DNA of 64,000 nucleotides from Pictodentalium vernedei. Taxonomy: Eukaryota; Mollusca; Scaphopoda; Dentaliida; Dentaliidae. The stretch lies in NCBI GenBank assembly GCA_031216915.1, contig CM062297.1, positions 529,998,971 through 530,062,970 on the forward strand, given 5' to 3'. A program made the position numbers and the translations under genes. Shown here one piece after another: positions 23,065-33,477 of this stretch; the first letter of the stretch is position 1, and each line of letters opens with the position of its first letter. The notes below the pieces were generated by a model. The model did no database searches. It was given only the letters and a program-made list of their open reading frames with translations, and was not told where the DNA came from.

Positions 23065-24734
23065 TGCTTCATGAGTTTGAGAGATTCTCACACATGCCAG
23101 CACTAAATTACAAACAAACTTATTAATCATTTGTAAAGTGGAGGAATCCAAACTTTAATTAATGGTTTCAAAGTCAAAATATATTTAACCAATTGGCTGA
23201 TCAGCTCTATTTAATCGTACTCACAACTTTTTGGGGTGTCAAATGCTTTCATAACCTCTTTTGTGTCCCAGACTGTTAACAAAATGTCACCAACTGATCA
23301 AAAAGCCTATTTAGAAGCATTATTAATAAAACTAACCTCATTAATATAAAAATATTGGAGAATTTCATCCAAAACTGACTTATGGATGGGAGTGGGTGCC
23401 CAATACTGAGCGGAAAAAACTGCCCGACAATTTTCTTCTAAAGTCAACAAAAATATCCATTCACAACATAATTCATTCATGTAATAATTTTTTTTAAAGG
23501 AACATTCTTTAAAATAAAGCATAGTATATATAATATTGTCTAATGAGTCACAATAGCTAGGCGGGGCTGATTTTTTCAAAATAATAAAAATGAAAATATT
23601 AATTTTTATTTCAACAAAAAACAAAAAAGTCTGATTTAACAAAAACAAAAAAAAGTCTTTTTGATCGCTATTCTGGTATGCAGAATCGATAACAAAAACA
23701 AAAACACATGGTTTGCCCTACTTGAGCCAGTACAAAAACAAGATCCCATTTACTCAACCAATATTTGCAACATATACGCGGTTAGAGTATAAGCAATAGT
23801 AAATTAATTATGGGCACAACAGGCACAGTGCTCACCTATGCCTGCATATGCCAGAAACTAGACTGTTCGAAGTGTATATTCAGAGATAAAATTAGGAAAA
23901 GCTTATTTAAATTTGGGTTAAAATCAAAAGTTTTTGGGGAAAAGAATAATTGAGTTTCATTTGCAAGGTAAACACCGAGAAACTAGATTTGCAAGACATT
24001 TAGTTTGTCTCAATTCTTTGACTGGGTCTGATTGGGGTTTTACGTCGCTTTCAACAACTATGGCTATATGGTGCCTATATCACAGCGCTGTTAGTTCCCA
24101 AGAAGAAGGTAGAATTATTCAAACAGATCCAGTAGATGGCCCAATAAATCCACCAACCACTGGAGGAACTAACAAACTCATCCACACAGACACCTCAGTA
24201 TAAGTATAAAACAAATTCCTTCTAAGAATTTTCTACATCAATATAGTATTAGAATGTCTGTATGAACAGCCAGGCCATCGCTGCTGTACGTTAACAACGC
24301 TGGCTACCAAATGTGGACCTATTATACCCGGGTCCACATGGGGTTCAAGCTATACAGTAATATGTCTTTGTGAACTGATGTGAATCTGTTTAGTCTTTAA
24401 AAATTAATCTGATAGAGTAAATGGAAACATGTTTGGACATAAAAATATGCATTGAACCAGTGTGCATTACGCGTTTCAAAAATTTCCACCTTTGTTCGCG
24501 CGTTTTTGTTCACCCCCCCCCCCCCCCCCCACCCCCACCCCACCCCCGCTCTATGTGTGTAACTGGAAAAAGTATTGGAGGATTCAGAAATCTGTTATCC
24601 CTCGCTTGGTTTCCTTATTTCACTAGAACTTTACAGGCTGTGATCCCCTTTGTGTATATTTTTGTGTAAAACTTAAATTCATGGGTGTAGGTGAGTCGAT
24701 TAAATCGGGTGGTGTAGCGGTCGAGGTAATTATA
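23065..24734. other. Unannotated AT-rich DNA with a C-run
   Basis: I see no coding motif. A C19 run lies at about 24511. A short perfect palindromic pair ATGTGGACC/GGTCCACAT occurs at 24313-24342. The open frames here are short and low-complexity. Confidence 0.5.
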
Positions 24735-24915
24735 TTGATAATAAATCTTCGGCCGTTAGCTGATTTGTCGCGGTACTCTAATGAGGAGGCCTAGTTCATC
24801 AACCCAGTGACCCGCTGGGGTTTTTCTCCCTCACTCACCCTCCTAATCTCCCAGCATTCAGTCCACCCAAAACTGTTTCATATTACGCCCATTGGTGCCT
24901 TCTCGATTTCCCCAA
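24735..24915 (-). repeat. Relic of a related LINE 3' end
   Basis: GGCCGTTAGCTGATTTGTCGCGGTA followed by GAGGAGGCC, then CTCCCAGCATTCAG, is a diverged antisense match to the 3' end of the 17.4-22.4 kb LINE (GGCCAGCCGCTGATTTGTCGCGG, CTCCCAGCATTCAG). It is too decayed to translate. Confidence 0.7.
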
Positions 24916-25105
24916 CTATAAAATTGGCCATTTACTCACCCAATTATCCTTCATGTTTCCATCACATCTTTCAACAATTAGTTTCTCAGGCCAATGAGTC
25001 TTGTTATACTTGGCAAATATTTGGAGCATTCTTACAACAAATAAAACTTAGGCCTACAACAAGTACACTGATAACTCCAAGAACATATATATAACCTGCC
25101 ACCAA

Positions 25106-26635
25106 AACAGAACCAGCGGATACTTACAGTGAACTGTAGAAGCGTCAACGATAAAACACCAGAATTCCTAACAATTCTGAATTACACGAAAGTTGACATA
25201 GTCTGGGGATGTGAATCAAGGCTAAAGGGAATCAAACCAGGAAAAAACCCAACACAGGACGCAATTAAGTCGAGCGAAATATTCCCCGATGACTATGCTA
25301 TCGTAACCACTGAGGTACGCTTGGTGGTGGCGTGTTTATACTTGTTCGTATGGACATAACATCAGTTGAACTACCGCAATACACAACCGACTGCGAGATC
25401 GAGTGGGTTAAGATTAAAATTAATACCTCACAAAGATATACTAATCGGTTCCTACTACATGCCACATCGAAAAAAAGACACCAATGAACTAGAAATGTTT
25501 TTAAAAAGCTTAAGTGAAAACAACAAGTACATCATCCTTTGTGGCGACTTCAACTGCCCACACATAAACTGACAGAAAACAACAGTAAAACCCGGAGCAC
25601 AGGATCGAGAAATCCAACAACACTTTGACATTACATCAGCAAACGGGCTTTCTCAAATCCACAAGGAGCCTACACTGGAAGATAAGATCCTAGACCTGGT
25701 CTTCACATCAAACCAATCCTTGGTCAAATCCTCATCAAGCATACCAGGGCTATCCGATCACGCAACAGTTGTCTCAGATTTCCAGATTAAACCCCAACAC
25801 CAAAAATGTACCCCACTTACATGTTATCAATACAAGAAAGCCAACTGGAAAGGTATCAAAGAAGACTTAACAACTTTGTCAAGTGAAATACTCAACACCC
25901 ACCAGAACGTAGAACAGAAATGGAAAGCATTAAAAAACGGAGTAATTCAAAGCATGCATAAACACACACTTTCCAAAACCATCAAATCCAAAAATAACAC
26001 TTCATAGATTACAAATAAGATTAGAAATCTACTGCACAAGAAACAAAGATTATATGAAAAAGCAAAAAGAACAAATCAATGGGAAATTTACCGTCAAGCA
26101 CAAAAAGAATGCAAGCGCAGACTAAGGCAAGGAGAATGGTCACATATCAATGAAATAATACTTGACGAAACGATGGAAAACAATACCAACCCATTTTGGA
26201 AATACATTAAGTCCAAAAAACCAAGACAACATTGGCGTATCACCTCTGAAAGATAAAGGCCAATTAATTGATGACAGCAAGGGCAAAGCTGAAATACATC
26301 GGATTACCTACCAGCAACCAACAAATATGTCAGTGAGACCATCGGCCACATTGTCATACAGACCTCAGCTGTAACAAAATTACTGAAAAAGCCGAAGTCT
26401 ATAACATCGCTCAAAGCATGCGTGGAAGAGATAGCACCAGCACTCACCAACACTTTCCAGACATCAATCGATACAAGCCACCTACCAGAAGATTGGAGAA
26501 AAGCAAACATATCCTGCATATTCAAAAATGGAGACAGACACTGTGCAGACAATTACAGACCAGTATCACTCACGTCTGTGTCACGCAAACTACTAGAACA
26601 TATAATATGCAGACACACCTGAAGCACCTAAAACA
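25106..26635 (+). pseudogene. LINE (APE-RT) upstream part, cut by Polinton 1
   Basis: Fragments in several frames give an endonuclease (ILTVNCRSVNDKTPEF, CESRLKGIKPG, IILCGDFNCPH, GLSDHATVV) and the RT fingers (LPEDWRKANISCIFKNGDR, NYRPVSLTSVSRKLLEHIIC). The RT stops at HLKQ-encoding sequence, at the Polinton 1 terminal repeat. The same family resumes on the same strand at 44749, but the central RT segment between these motifs is missing on both sides. Confidence 0.85.
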
Positions 26636-27148
26636 AGTGTTAAATCGCACGCTTGTTCATAAAAATGTCGGATGGTATAGAATCCGCTGTTTTTTTTGTG
26701 ACTCCTAGATCGCACTTTTAACGTTCAAATACCCGTGGTGAACGTTGAATGTTATACGTTTTTTTTAAAAAAGTGAAATTGTACATTTTCACTTTTTTTT
26801 TTACTTAAAAAATTTTTGTCAACATTCCCATCGCGGATCAGACCATCGATCTATCATTGGTGAACGCAAGCAAAAATTCTGGGCTAGCATAAAAAAACGG
26901 TTTGCGGATTCTAGGCCAGTGGCCTAGAATCCACTATTGTTTTTGAGGCGGTGGGTTTTTCCCAAAAAAAACTTAACAGACTACTATTGGACGCTTCCCT
27001 TTCTGACGTAAGTGGGGGGAATACCCGGATTGTTTCCAAAAAACTTAACAGACTGCTATTGAACGCTTCCATTTCTGACGTGAGTGGGGGGCATACCCGA
27101 GGAAATAAAAAAAAAGTGATTGATATATATAGGAGAGAAAAAAAAATA
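26636..27148. repeat. Polinton 1 left terminal inverted repeat (outer tip lost)
   Basis: It starts AGTGTTAAATCGCACG and is inverted at 44150-44661. It contains a 27-bp palindrome at 26906-26932 and an internal direct duplication of about 70 bp around CTTAACAGACT...GACGTAAGTGGGGGG (about 26965-27033 and 27040-27105). The inner edge has TATATATAGGAGAGAAAA, probably the first promoter. In Polintons these ends serve protein-primed replication and integration. Confidence 0.9.
26906..26932. other. Conserved palindrome in the Polinton terminal repeat
   Basis: GGATTCTAGGCC-AGT-GGCCTAGAATCC is a 12-bp inverted repeat with a 3-nt loop. It recurs at 44365-44391 and, with compensating changes in both arms, at 47464-47494 of Polinton 2. 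Confidence 0.85.
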
Positions 27149-27216
27149 TGTAAATAATAGTTATTTAAAAAATAAATATATAAAATCGAATAGATAATAA
27201 AAAAAATACGTAAATT

Positions 27217-27591
27217 ATGTGCGCTTCCCAGACTATTAGAGCGAGGTTTCTTTTAAACATGCTGATGAGAGCATACGCAATCTGCGTGAACGAAGAACTG
27301 TGTCCCATCTTGTTAGAACGATGCGTCGGATGTCGGGATCATCTAGACTTCGATCACGAGAATCATTCGTGTCTGACGATGGAAAGGGAAGATATGGTCA
27401 TCAAGTATTTTGAACCAGCGTTCGAACGCGTTAGATTCGACGATGTGATCACGCTTTGGAAGAGATTAGTCTTCTGTAAGAATCAAGACAAGCCTACAGT
27501 TTCGGAAGAACTAAAATTGGTGCGTAGAAGTCTGACTTTAGAAGACAAGGGATGCATCATGAAATTATTGTTCAATGAAGCATACGTCTAA
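27217..27591 (+). CDS. Polinton small Cys/His-rich protein, unknown function
   Basis: This intact 124-residue frame is the first gene inside the left terminal repeat. It contains clustered Cys and His residues (CPILLERCVGCRDHLDFDHE then NHSC, about residues 29-55) that could bind zinc. An alpha-helical, charged C-terminal half follows. It starts at ATG 27217 after an A-rich leader, about 70 bp past a TATATATAGGAGAG motif. The location beside the integrase end suggests an early or regulatory role, but that is inference. Polinton 2 has lost this gene by deletion. I do not recognise the family. Confidence 0.7.
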   Translation: MCASQTIRARFLLNMLMRAYAICVNEELCPILLERCVGCRDHLDFDHENHSCLTMEREDMVIKYFEPAFERVRFDDVITLWKRLVFCKNQDKPTVSEELKLVRRSLTLEDKGCIMKLLFNEAYV

Positions 27592-27689
27592 GTTTTCTCG
27601 TTGATATAAAATAAGGGAGAATAGAAATTAAAAATAAATACACACATAAATTTTTTATCTAATATTAGAAAGAAAAAAAAAATACAAAA

Positions 27690-28342
27690 ATGAGAACCAG
27701 AAATAAATTGTATCCGACGTTAGTAGATGACGAGGATGAGAAGCTGATCAGCGTTTTGCCGACGGCACCATTGCTAGAAGAAAAAGAAAGAGGAGAGAGG
27801 TATCGCATCGATCAAATCAGTAGAATCCAAGAGTATCTAACTCGAGAGAGAGATTCTCGTCATTCTCTCAAGAAGAAGTATTCGCGTTTCATGAAATTCG
27901 TCAATGCGATCGACACGACACTCATCATGATTTCGATGCGGCCGGCATCAGATTGTTGTCGACCGCAGTCGGCATTCCGATCATGTTGACCGTAGAAGGA
28001 GTGGCTCTCGCTGCTGGATTGTTTAGCACGCTCGGAAACTTTTTCAGTAGGAAATTATATCTGAAGGCAAGGAAACACGACAAGATTCGCGTCTTGGCCG
28101 ACTCCAAGATCGACACGATATCCGAAATGATCTCTATGGCGTTGAAAGATGGTAGGATATCAGACGGAGAATACTTCGTGATATTGAGCGAGAAAACGAA
28201 ATACGATGCCATGAAAGAAGCCGTGAGAATCAAGACTCGTCAGATCATCAAGGAAGAGATGAAGGATTCTCTCGTGGAAAAGGAGAGGAAAGAGGCCAGG
28301 GAGGAATTCAGTAAGATGATAGAACTCAAGAGCAGCGATTGA
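27690..28342 (+). pseudogene. Polinton membrane/coiled-coil protein, frameshifted
   Basis: The frame starts at ATG 27690 with a charged N-terminal part (IDQISRIQEYLTRERD), shifts near 27935 and continues at 27953-28342. The second part has a hydrophobic, Gly/Ala-rich stretch (TAVGIPIMLTVEGVALAAGL), likely a membrane segment. A basic, helical tail follows, rich in Lys/Glu (EEMKDSLVEKERKEAREEF). Proteins of this plan recur in animal Polintons but have no established function known to me. Only the C-terminal tail survives in Polinton 2 (62460-62587). Confidence 0.7.
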
Positions 28343-28441
28343 AAAAAAATATATATATATATAATAAGAACAGAATTAATTAATTATTAAATTTATATTT
28401 AAAATAAAAAAAAACGAAATTAATTTAAAAAACTTTTAAAA

Positions 28442-28972
28442 ATGTATTGTGTAAGGTGTAAGAGAGTTACCGAGACGAGTAATTCTCGAGAAGTACGAAC
28501 TAAAAACGACAGACAGATGCTTCGCGGAATTTGCGACGTGTGTGGTTCTATCAAGACTCGATTCGTCAAAAAAAAGAACGCGAGAAAGGGTAAAGGCATC
28601 GTGAATAAAATGATCAATAATCTACCTTTCGAAATGCATCTGCCCGGTCACAGTTTCACGGGACCTGGAACGAAATTGAACAAGAGACTCAACGCCAATC
28701 TGACTCACAAATCTTGGAGCAAACCTGTGAATAGGGTGGACGCAGCCGCATATGATCAAATCTGTGCTACGCCGGACATCCCAACACCAAGACTCGCAAC
28801 AACGTCTGCGATAAAAACATGGTGGGGAAATTGAGAGGCATATCGAATCCGACCAGGAGAGAGAAGATAGAACGTTCGCTGGTCGGCAATCCGATCGGTG
28901 TGAAACGTCGATTCGGATGGGGCGTTCCAAAAAAAAAATGCATCGGAAAAGAAGAAGAAATGATTATTGACG
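28442..28972 (+). pseudogene. Phospholipase A2-like protein of Polinton 1, frameshifted
   Basis: The N terminus has a CxxC...CxxC zinc-ribbon-like motif (CVRCKRVTETS, GICDVCG), followed by a parvovirus-VP1-type PLA2 signature: LPGHSFTGPGTKL (calcium loop, about 28645-28683) and then the region that should hold the catalytic His-Asp. A one-base loss near 28757 breaks the frame right at that His-Asp site, after which the remaining, basic part reads in another frame. In parvoviruses and adintoviruses such domains help virions cross endosomal membranes. The 3' end overlaps the integrase frame. Confidence 0.8.
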
Positions 28973-29770
28973 AGCGAATTGGCCGAGGAGTTACACAAAC
29001 CCATAGTGCGTACATTTCGAAAGAGAAGGGTGTTCGTGAAGGGTTTGGATGATATTTGGTCTGCCGACTTGGTCGACATGAGATCGTTTTCGAGGTGGAA
29101 CAAGGGCGTCAAATATCTATTGACGGTCATCGACGTGTTTTCCAAATATGGTTGGATCAGAGCTTTGAAGAATAAATCGGGACCTTGTGTCGTGGAGGCT
29201 CTGAAGAGCATGTTCAACCCGTCTTCTCGAAAAACGAGTAAATTGTGGGTGGATAAGGGAAAGGAATTCTACAACAAGCACGTTCATCGATTGGTAGACC
29301 TCTACTCGATCGAAAACGAAGAGAAAGCCAGCGTGGTGGAACGTTGGAATTGAACGATGAAGGAAAAGATGCACAGATACTTCACAGCGAATTCGACCAA
29401 GAAATACATATACGCTCTGAACGGTCTGGTCAAAGATTACAACAACACGCAACACAGATCGATCAAGATGACTCCCGTGGAAGCTAGCGATCCTCAAAAT
29501 GAAAAACGGGTCAACGCGAATCTATATCCTGAAAGATCTAAGATCAGGCAGAAGTCTAGAACGTCGAAATTTACGGTCGGTGATCGAGTGAGAATCTACG
29601 CTTATAAGAAGCACTTTGAAAAGGGTTATACTCCTCGATGGACCTCGGAAATCTTCGTGATAAGCAAAATATTTCACACCGATCCGGTGACTTACGAAAT
29701 CGAAGCTTTGGATGGAGAAGAGATCATCGGAAAGTTTTACGAACAACAATTACAGAAGACAAAGTTTTGA
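28912..29770 (+). pseudogene. INT: Retrovirus-like DDE integrase of Polinton 1, two in-frame stops
   Basis: This integrase inserts the element into host DNA. The catalytic core is recognisable: first Asp in WSADLVDM (about 29057), second in LWVDKGKEFYNKH (about 29250) and Glu in SVVERWN (about 29335). A C-terminal beta-rich DNA-binding region follows (KFTVGDRVRIYAYKKHFEKG, PRWTSEIFVI). Two CGA-to-TGA changes stop the frame: 28961-28963 before the core and 29351-29353 just after the catalytic Glu. Polinton 2 keeps CGA at both. No ATG precedes the core in this frame, in either copy. Confidence 0.9.
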
Positions 29771-29930
29771 TAAAGAAAACAAATTTCTTTTATTTACTTT
29801 CTTTAATATTTTCTTGTTTACACATATATATATAAGAGAGAAAATAATAATAAAAAATAATTAAAAACTATTTTTAGATAAAGAAAGCAAGTTAATTAAT
29901 AAACAAAAAAAAAACTAAAAATCCTTTAAA

Positions 29931-31200
29931 ATGACAAATATACTAGATATAGCACAAAGCATAGTGAAAGATGAAAGTATTCAAGAATATGAGGTTCATG
30001 AATACGAACCGGTAACCGGAACGAGTTTGAACAATGCGGGAGAGATAAGAATCAGCGTTGAAACTCAAGATCTATTCATACATTCTAGCGAGAGTTACAT
30101 AGTGGTGCAGGGACGTCTCACCAAGGAAGATGGGAGCGACTACACCGACGACGACACGGTTACTCTAGCCAATAATGGCATCATGCATCTATTCAGTAAT
30201 ATAAAATACATGCTATCCGGACAAGAGATAGAATCTGTGTTTCATCCCGGTCAGGCCACCACGATGTTCGGACTATTGACGTATCCTGATGATTTTTCGA
30301 AATCCAGAGGACTTAATCAGTTGTGGGTGAAAGACACCATCGGCCCTGCTAGCGCCGGCGCCGCCTTGATATTCGACTACGTCATCAAGATGTCCAGACC
30401 TAAAGGAACGTTTTCATTCAGGATACCTTTGAAACACATCTTCGGATTTGCGGACGATTACAACAAGATCATGTACGGATTCAAAACCAATCTGACGTTG
30501 ATTCAAAAAGGAGACAATGACGCAATAGTGAGACTCACTGTGACCAATGCGGGTAAGATAACTCTACACAAGATATCGTGGTTCGTTCTGCACGTAGAGC
30601 CTTCGATTGTGGAAAAAGCGCATCTCTACAAGATCATAGAATCCAAGAGTAAATTACCCGTGGGATTTAGAATGAGACAGTGCGACACGGCTAGCATTCC
30701 ACCCTCCATGAATCACTTCGATTGGAGATTGACGGTGAAATCCGCTTCCGAGTGGTCGCATCGTGGTTGCGTTTCAGACCGATAGGGACGGGTCTCAGGA
30801 AAAGAATGTGTCGCTGTTCGATCACTGCAGTTTGAGAAACATGCAAGTGTTTCTGAATGCCACGAGATATCCAGCAATCGATTACACCGCGTCGTTCGAC
30901 AAGAACGATTTCTGCAGACTGTACGGCAATGCCGCTGATTTTAGAAAGAAGTATCATGGTCTAGACGAATTGATGAGCAACCCTAATATATCTCCCAGTG
31001 AATACAAGTCGATGTATCCTATGTTTGTATTCAACGTCAGTAAACAGAGTGAACGACTCAAGAGTAGCGTCTTAGACATTCAGATCAAGATGCAATTCGA
31101 TAGGAACGTGCCGAGAAAAACTGAAGCCTTCGCCCTGGTCCTGTCGGACAGAGAATTACAATTCGAATCGGATGGAAATAAGATGTCGATCATTCGATGA
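29931..31200 (+). pseudogene. MCP: Major capsid protein (double jelly roll) of Polinton 1, one frameshift
   Basis: This hexon-like subunit would form the icosahedral shell. It starts at ATG 29931 after an A-rich leader and covers about 420 codons. It resembles the double-jelly-roll capsid family of Polintons/adintoviruses: N-terminal EYEVHEYEPVTGTSLNNAGE, then QDLFIHSSESYIVVQGRLTK, IPLKHIFGFADDYNKIMYGF and, after the break, FDHCSLRNMQVFLNATRYP. A small deletion near 30750-30765 shifts the frame between 29931-30785 and 30763-31200. It is the last gene of the left plus-strand block and converges on the fibre gene across a hairpin. Confidence 0.88.
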
Positions 31201-31308
31201 GAGACGAGTGTGAAAAAAAATAAAATAAAAACAAAAATAAAAAAAAAGTAATGAGTAATTTTTAAAAAACAAAAAAAAAACAAAAACAAAAATGAATAAA
31301 GTAATGTG

Positions 31309-31352
31309 ATCTAGAGAGATTGAACATGTTTCTAAATCTCATTACTTTTTTT
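31309..31352. terminator. Conserved hairpin between convergent capsid and fibre genes (Polinton 1)
   Basis: The arms AAAGTAATGTGATCTAGAGA and TTTCTAAATCTCATTACTTTTT are inverted, with A-rich and T-rich flanks. It sits between the 3' ends of the capsid (+) and fibre (-) genes. The same hairpin occurs at 38236-38280, 39640-39671, 52626-52684 and 59463-59515. Confidence 0.75.
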
Positions 31353-31409
31353 TTTTGTTTTTAATAAATCACACATTATTTTTTTTTTAATTCATTATTT
31401 TCCACGCGT

Positions 31410-32830
31410 TCACTGTTTGTTCAAAGGAACTAGTTCGATCAGTAGACTTACCACGGAAGTGGCAGCTTCGGGATTATTGGTTTTCGTAACGAAATTAATC
31501 CTGTCTCCGGCGTTCACTTTGAGAGGCATACCGAACATGCTAACATTCGCATGTTGATTCTCAGTCTTTTCGACGCTGTATCTCTTATCACTCTCTACTC
31601 CATTCACCATGAGATTGACGACCGCTCTGTTATTCAAATCCGAGGAAGCCAGACTCATTCGAAGGATTTCACCTCCCAGCGGTATGGGATATCCCACCTG
31701 ACCATGTTTCGATCCGCTACCTCCATTTCCGAAAGACCACTCAGCTTTTCCTTCATCTAAGGTGGCGGCCTCCTCGGCCCACACGGTGATCAATTGTCTA
31801 GCATATTTGACTTTCTCCACCACCGAAATCAGGGTGCAGGCATCTGTCATGTTCACGGGATCCGGTAGATTCATGAGCGCATGTCCACCCATGTCTAGTT
31901 TACCTTCCATGATGTCACCCTTTCTCCAGACCGAGTTGTCGTCCATGTACTTTCTGCTGACCGCGCTGGAATCGAATTTGGGACAGTGACTGAGTCCGAA
32001 TAAATTCTTACCGTTCATGTCGATACCACCCTCCATGGTTCCGCCAGATTGTTTGTTCAGATAGAGATTGTCCACTTGCGATTCTAGGTATTCTTGTGAT
32101 CGGTTCCGCCAGATTGTTTGTTCAGGTAGAGATTGTCCACTTGCGATTCTAGGTATTCTTGTGATCGTATCACGGCAGAATCTACGTAGCCCTTGTTGAC
32201 CGCGGTTGAATCCGCATCCGTGTCGTCGATCTTCGACAGATTCAATATCTTGTTGAATCCCGCATTCAGATCCGATTTCATTTCTCGTCTGTCAGACTTT
32301 CTCTGTTCCAGATCTACGTAATGTTTGGTCGCCACGTCCTTGGGATTCGTGGGAGTGGCCACGTTCGTTATCTTGTTAGAATTGGCGTTCAATTCCGAGT
32401 GCATCATTTTCTGAATGTATCTATTTCTCAGGTGTTCGCTGAATCTCGTGTTAGAGTCGTCCGTGTATTTCTTGGTTGCAGCATCGGTGGGATCTATGGG
32501 ATTCGCGACGTTCACCAAACGTTTGGATTTCAGATCGAGATCGTTGGTCATGGTTTTATCCACGTAATTATCTAGCATGATTCGTTCGAAATCGGCATTC
32601 CCCCTGTCGACGTATTTTTTAGTCGCAGCATCTGTGAGATCTATCGTCTCGGGAAGATTGTAGAGCTTCTTATCATTCATGTTCAAAGTTTCTTCTCGAG
32701 GTTCGTATCTCCGAATGTAACGTTCGTCCAAGTTGGCAACGTCGTAACCATCGTCGACTTCGAACGTCTTCCTCTTCTTTCTTAGGTTGACTTTTTCATC
32801 GTCACTTCTACCAAATTTATCGACTGGCAT
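31410..32830 (-). pseudogene. Fibre-like repeat protein of Polinton 1, broken by a 65-bp duplication
   Basis: The N-terminal frame (32830 to 32084) has a short basic leader and four or more repeats of the type KKLYNLPETIDLTDAATKKY/VD, each ending in Asp-Ala-Ala/Val-Thr-Lys-Lys/His-Tyr. This plan is seen in phage- and adenovirus-like trimeric fibres. The C-terminal part (32075 to 31410) has more repeats, then a beta-rich head of about 110 residues. A 65-bp tandem duplication (CCGCCAGATTG at 32041 and 32106) separates the two and shifts the frame. Receptor binding is a plausible role by analogy only. Confidence 0.75.
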
Positions 32831-32985
32831 GTTGTTGTGAGATTTTTTGTTTTTTAGAAAAATATATTCAAAACGCAGTTTATTAAAAATGAACTATTTT
32901 ATTTTTATTTTTCGTTTTTATTCGATTAAAAATTTTTTAAATTAATTTATTATCTTTATATATACTATAAAAAAAAAATCTCTCT

Positions 32986-33420
32986 CTAATGTAAATCATT
33001 GAGAATGTCTTGAAACCGATCTCCTTCAGACCATCTCTTGAGAACGTAGAGACACAGGTGACCGCAAAACACTTGATCTGGTGATTGCACTTGTTTCGTG
33101 TTGTAACGAACCATCGATTTGTTGAAATAGTTCTTTATTTCTTTTGGCGGTGAGATTCCGTAGCTGTCGAAATAATAATTTTTCTTCTTCCCGTTCTTGA
33201 ACCACGCCACCCAGTGAGTGTCTTCACCCGATGAATCGTCTAGATTTAAAATTCCGCATTCCGATTGTCGAGGTCTTCTCTTCGGCAAGGCATCTCTGGA
33301 AAACACGCCTAGAAAATCTTTGATTTTCAAATCCTTTGCCGCATTCGACAGATCGATGTTGGATAGGGGTTCGTTAGGTAAGACGACACCTTCTACGGAT
33401 ATCTCTATTTTCTTATTCAT
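32986..33420 (-). CDS. PRO: Adenain-like cysteine protease of Polinton 1 (intact)
   Basis: This intact 144-residue enzyme would cleave capsid precursors during maturation. The catalytic residues typical of adenovirus endoprotease and Ulp1-like enzymes are visible in order: His in THWVAWF (about residue 68), Asp in YYFDSYG (about 84), Gln and Cys in DQVFCGHLCLY (Cys about 120). Length is slightly shorter than adenain. The start is ATG 33420. It lies 156 bp upstream of the fibre start (32830) and immediately downstream of PolB on the same strand. The copy in Polinton 2 has a stop before the Gln/Cys segment. Confidence 0.9.
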   Translation of the reverse strand: MNKKIEISVEGVVLPNEPLSNIDLSNAAKDLKIKDFLGVFSRDALPKRRPRQSECGILNLDDSSGEDTHWVAWFKNGKKKNYYFDSYGISPPKEIKNYFNKSMVRYNTKQVQSPDQVFCGHLCLYVLKRWSEGDRFQDILNDLH

Positions 33421-33477
33421 AAATGCGTATATATTTTTTTTTATTTATTTATTTTATTATAATTCACTAAAATGACG

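Noticed and set aside
23307..23648. Minus-strand frame of 113 codons
   Set aside because: The composition is AT-driven (Phe/Ile/Asn/Lys-rich), with no motif and no neighbouring element structure.
24309..24342. Short hairpin ATGTGGACC/GGTCCACAT as an RNA gene or terminator
   Set aside because: It has only 9-bp arms, no adjacent gene and no tRNA or other RNA pattern. It is likely chance or an old repeat.
28912..29770. LTR retrotransposon or retrovirus, suggested by the integrase
   Set aside because: There is no reverse transcriptase, protease or LTR next to it. It sits with PolB, capsid, ATPase and terminal inverted repeats, the Polinton set.
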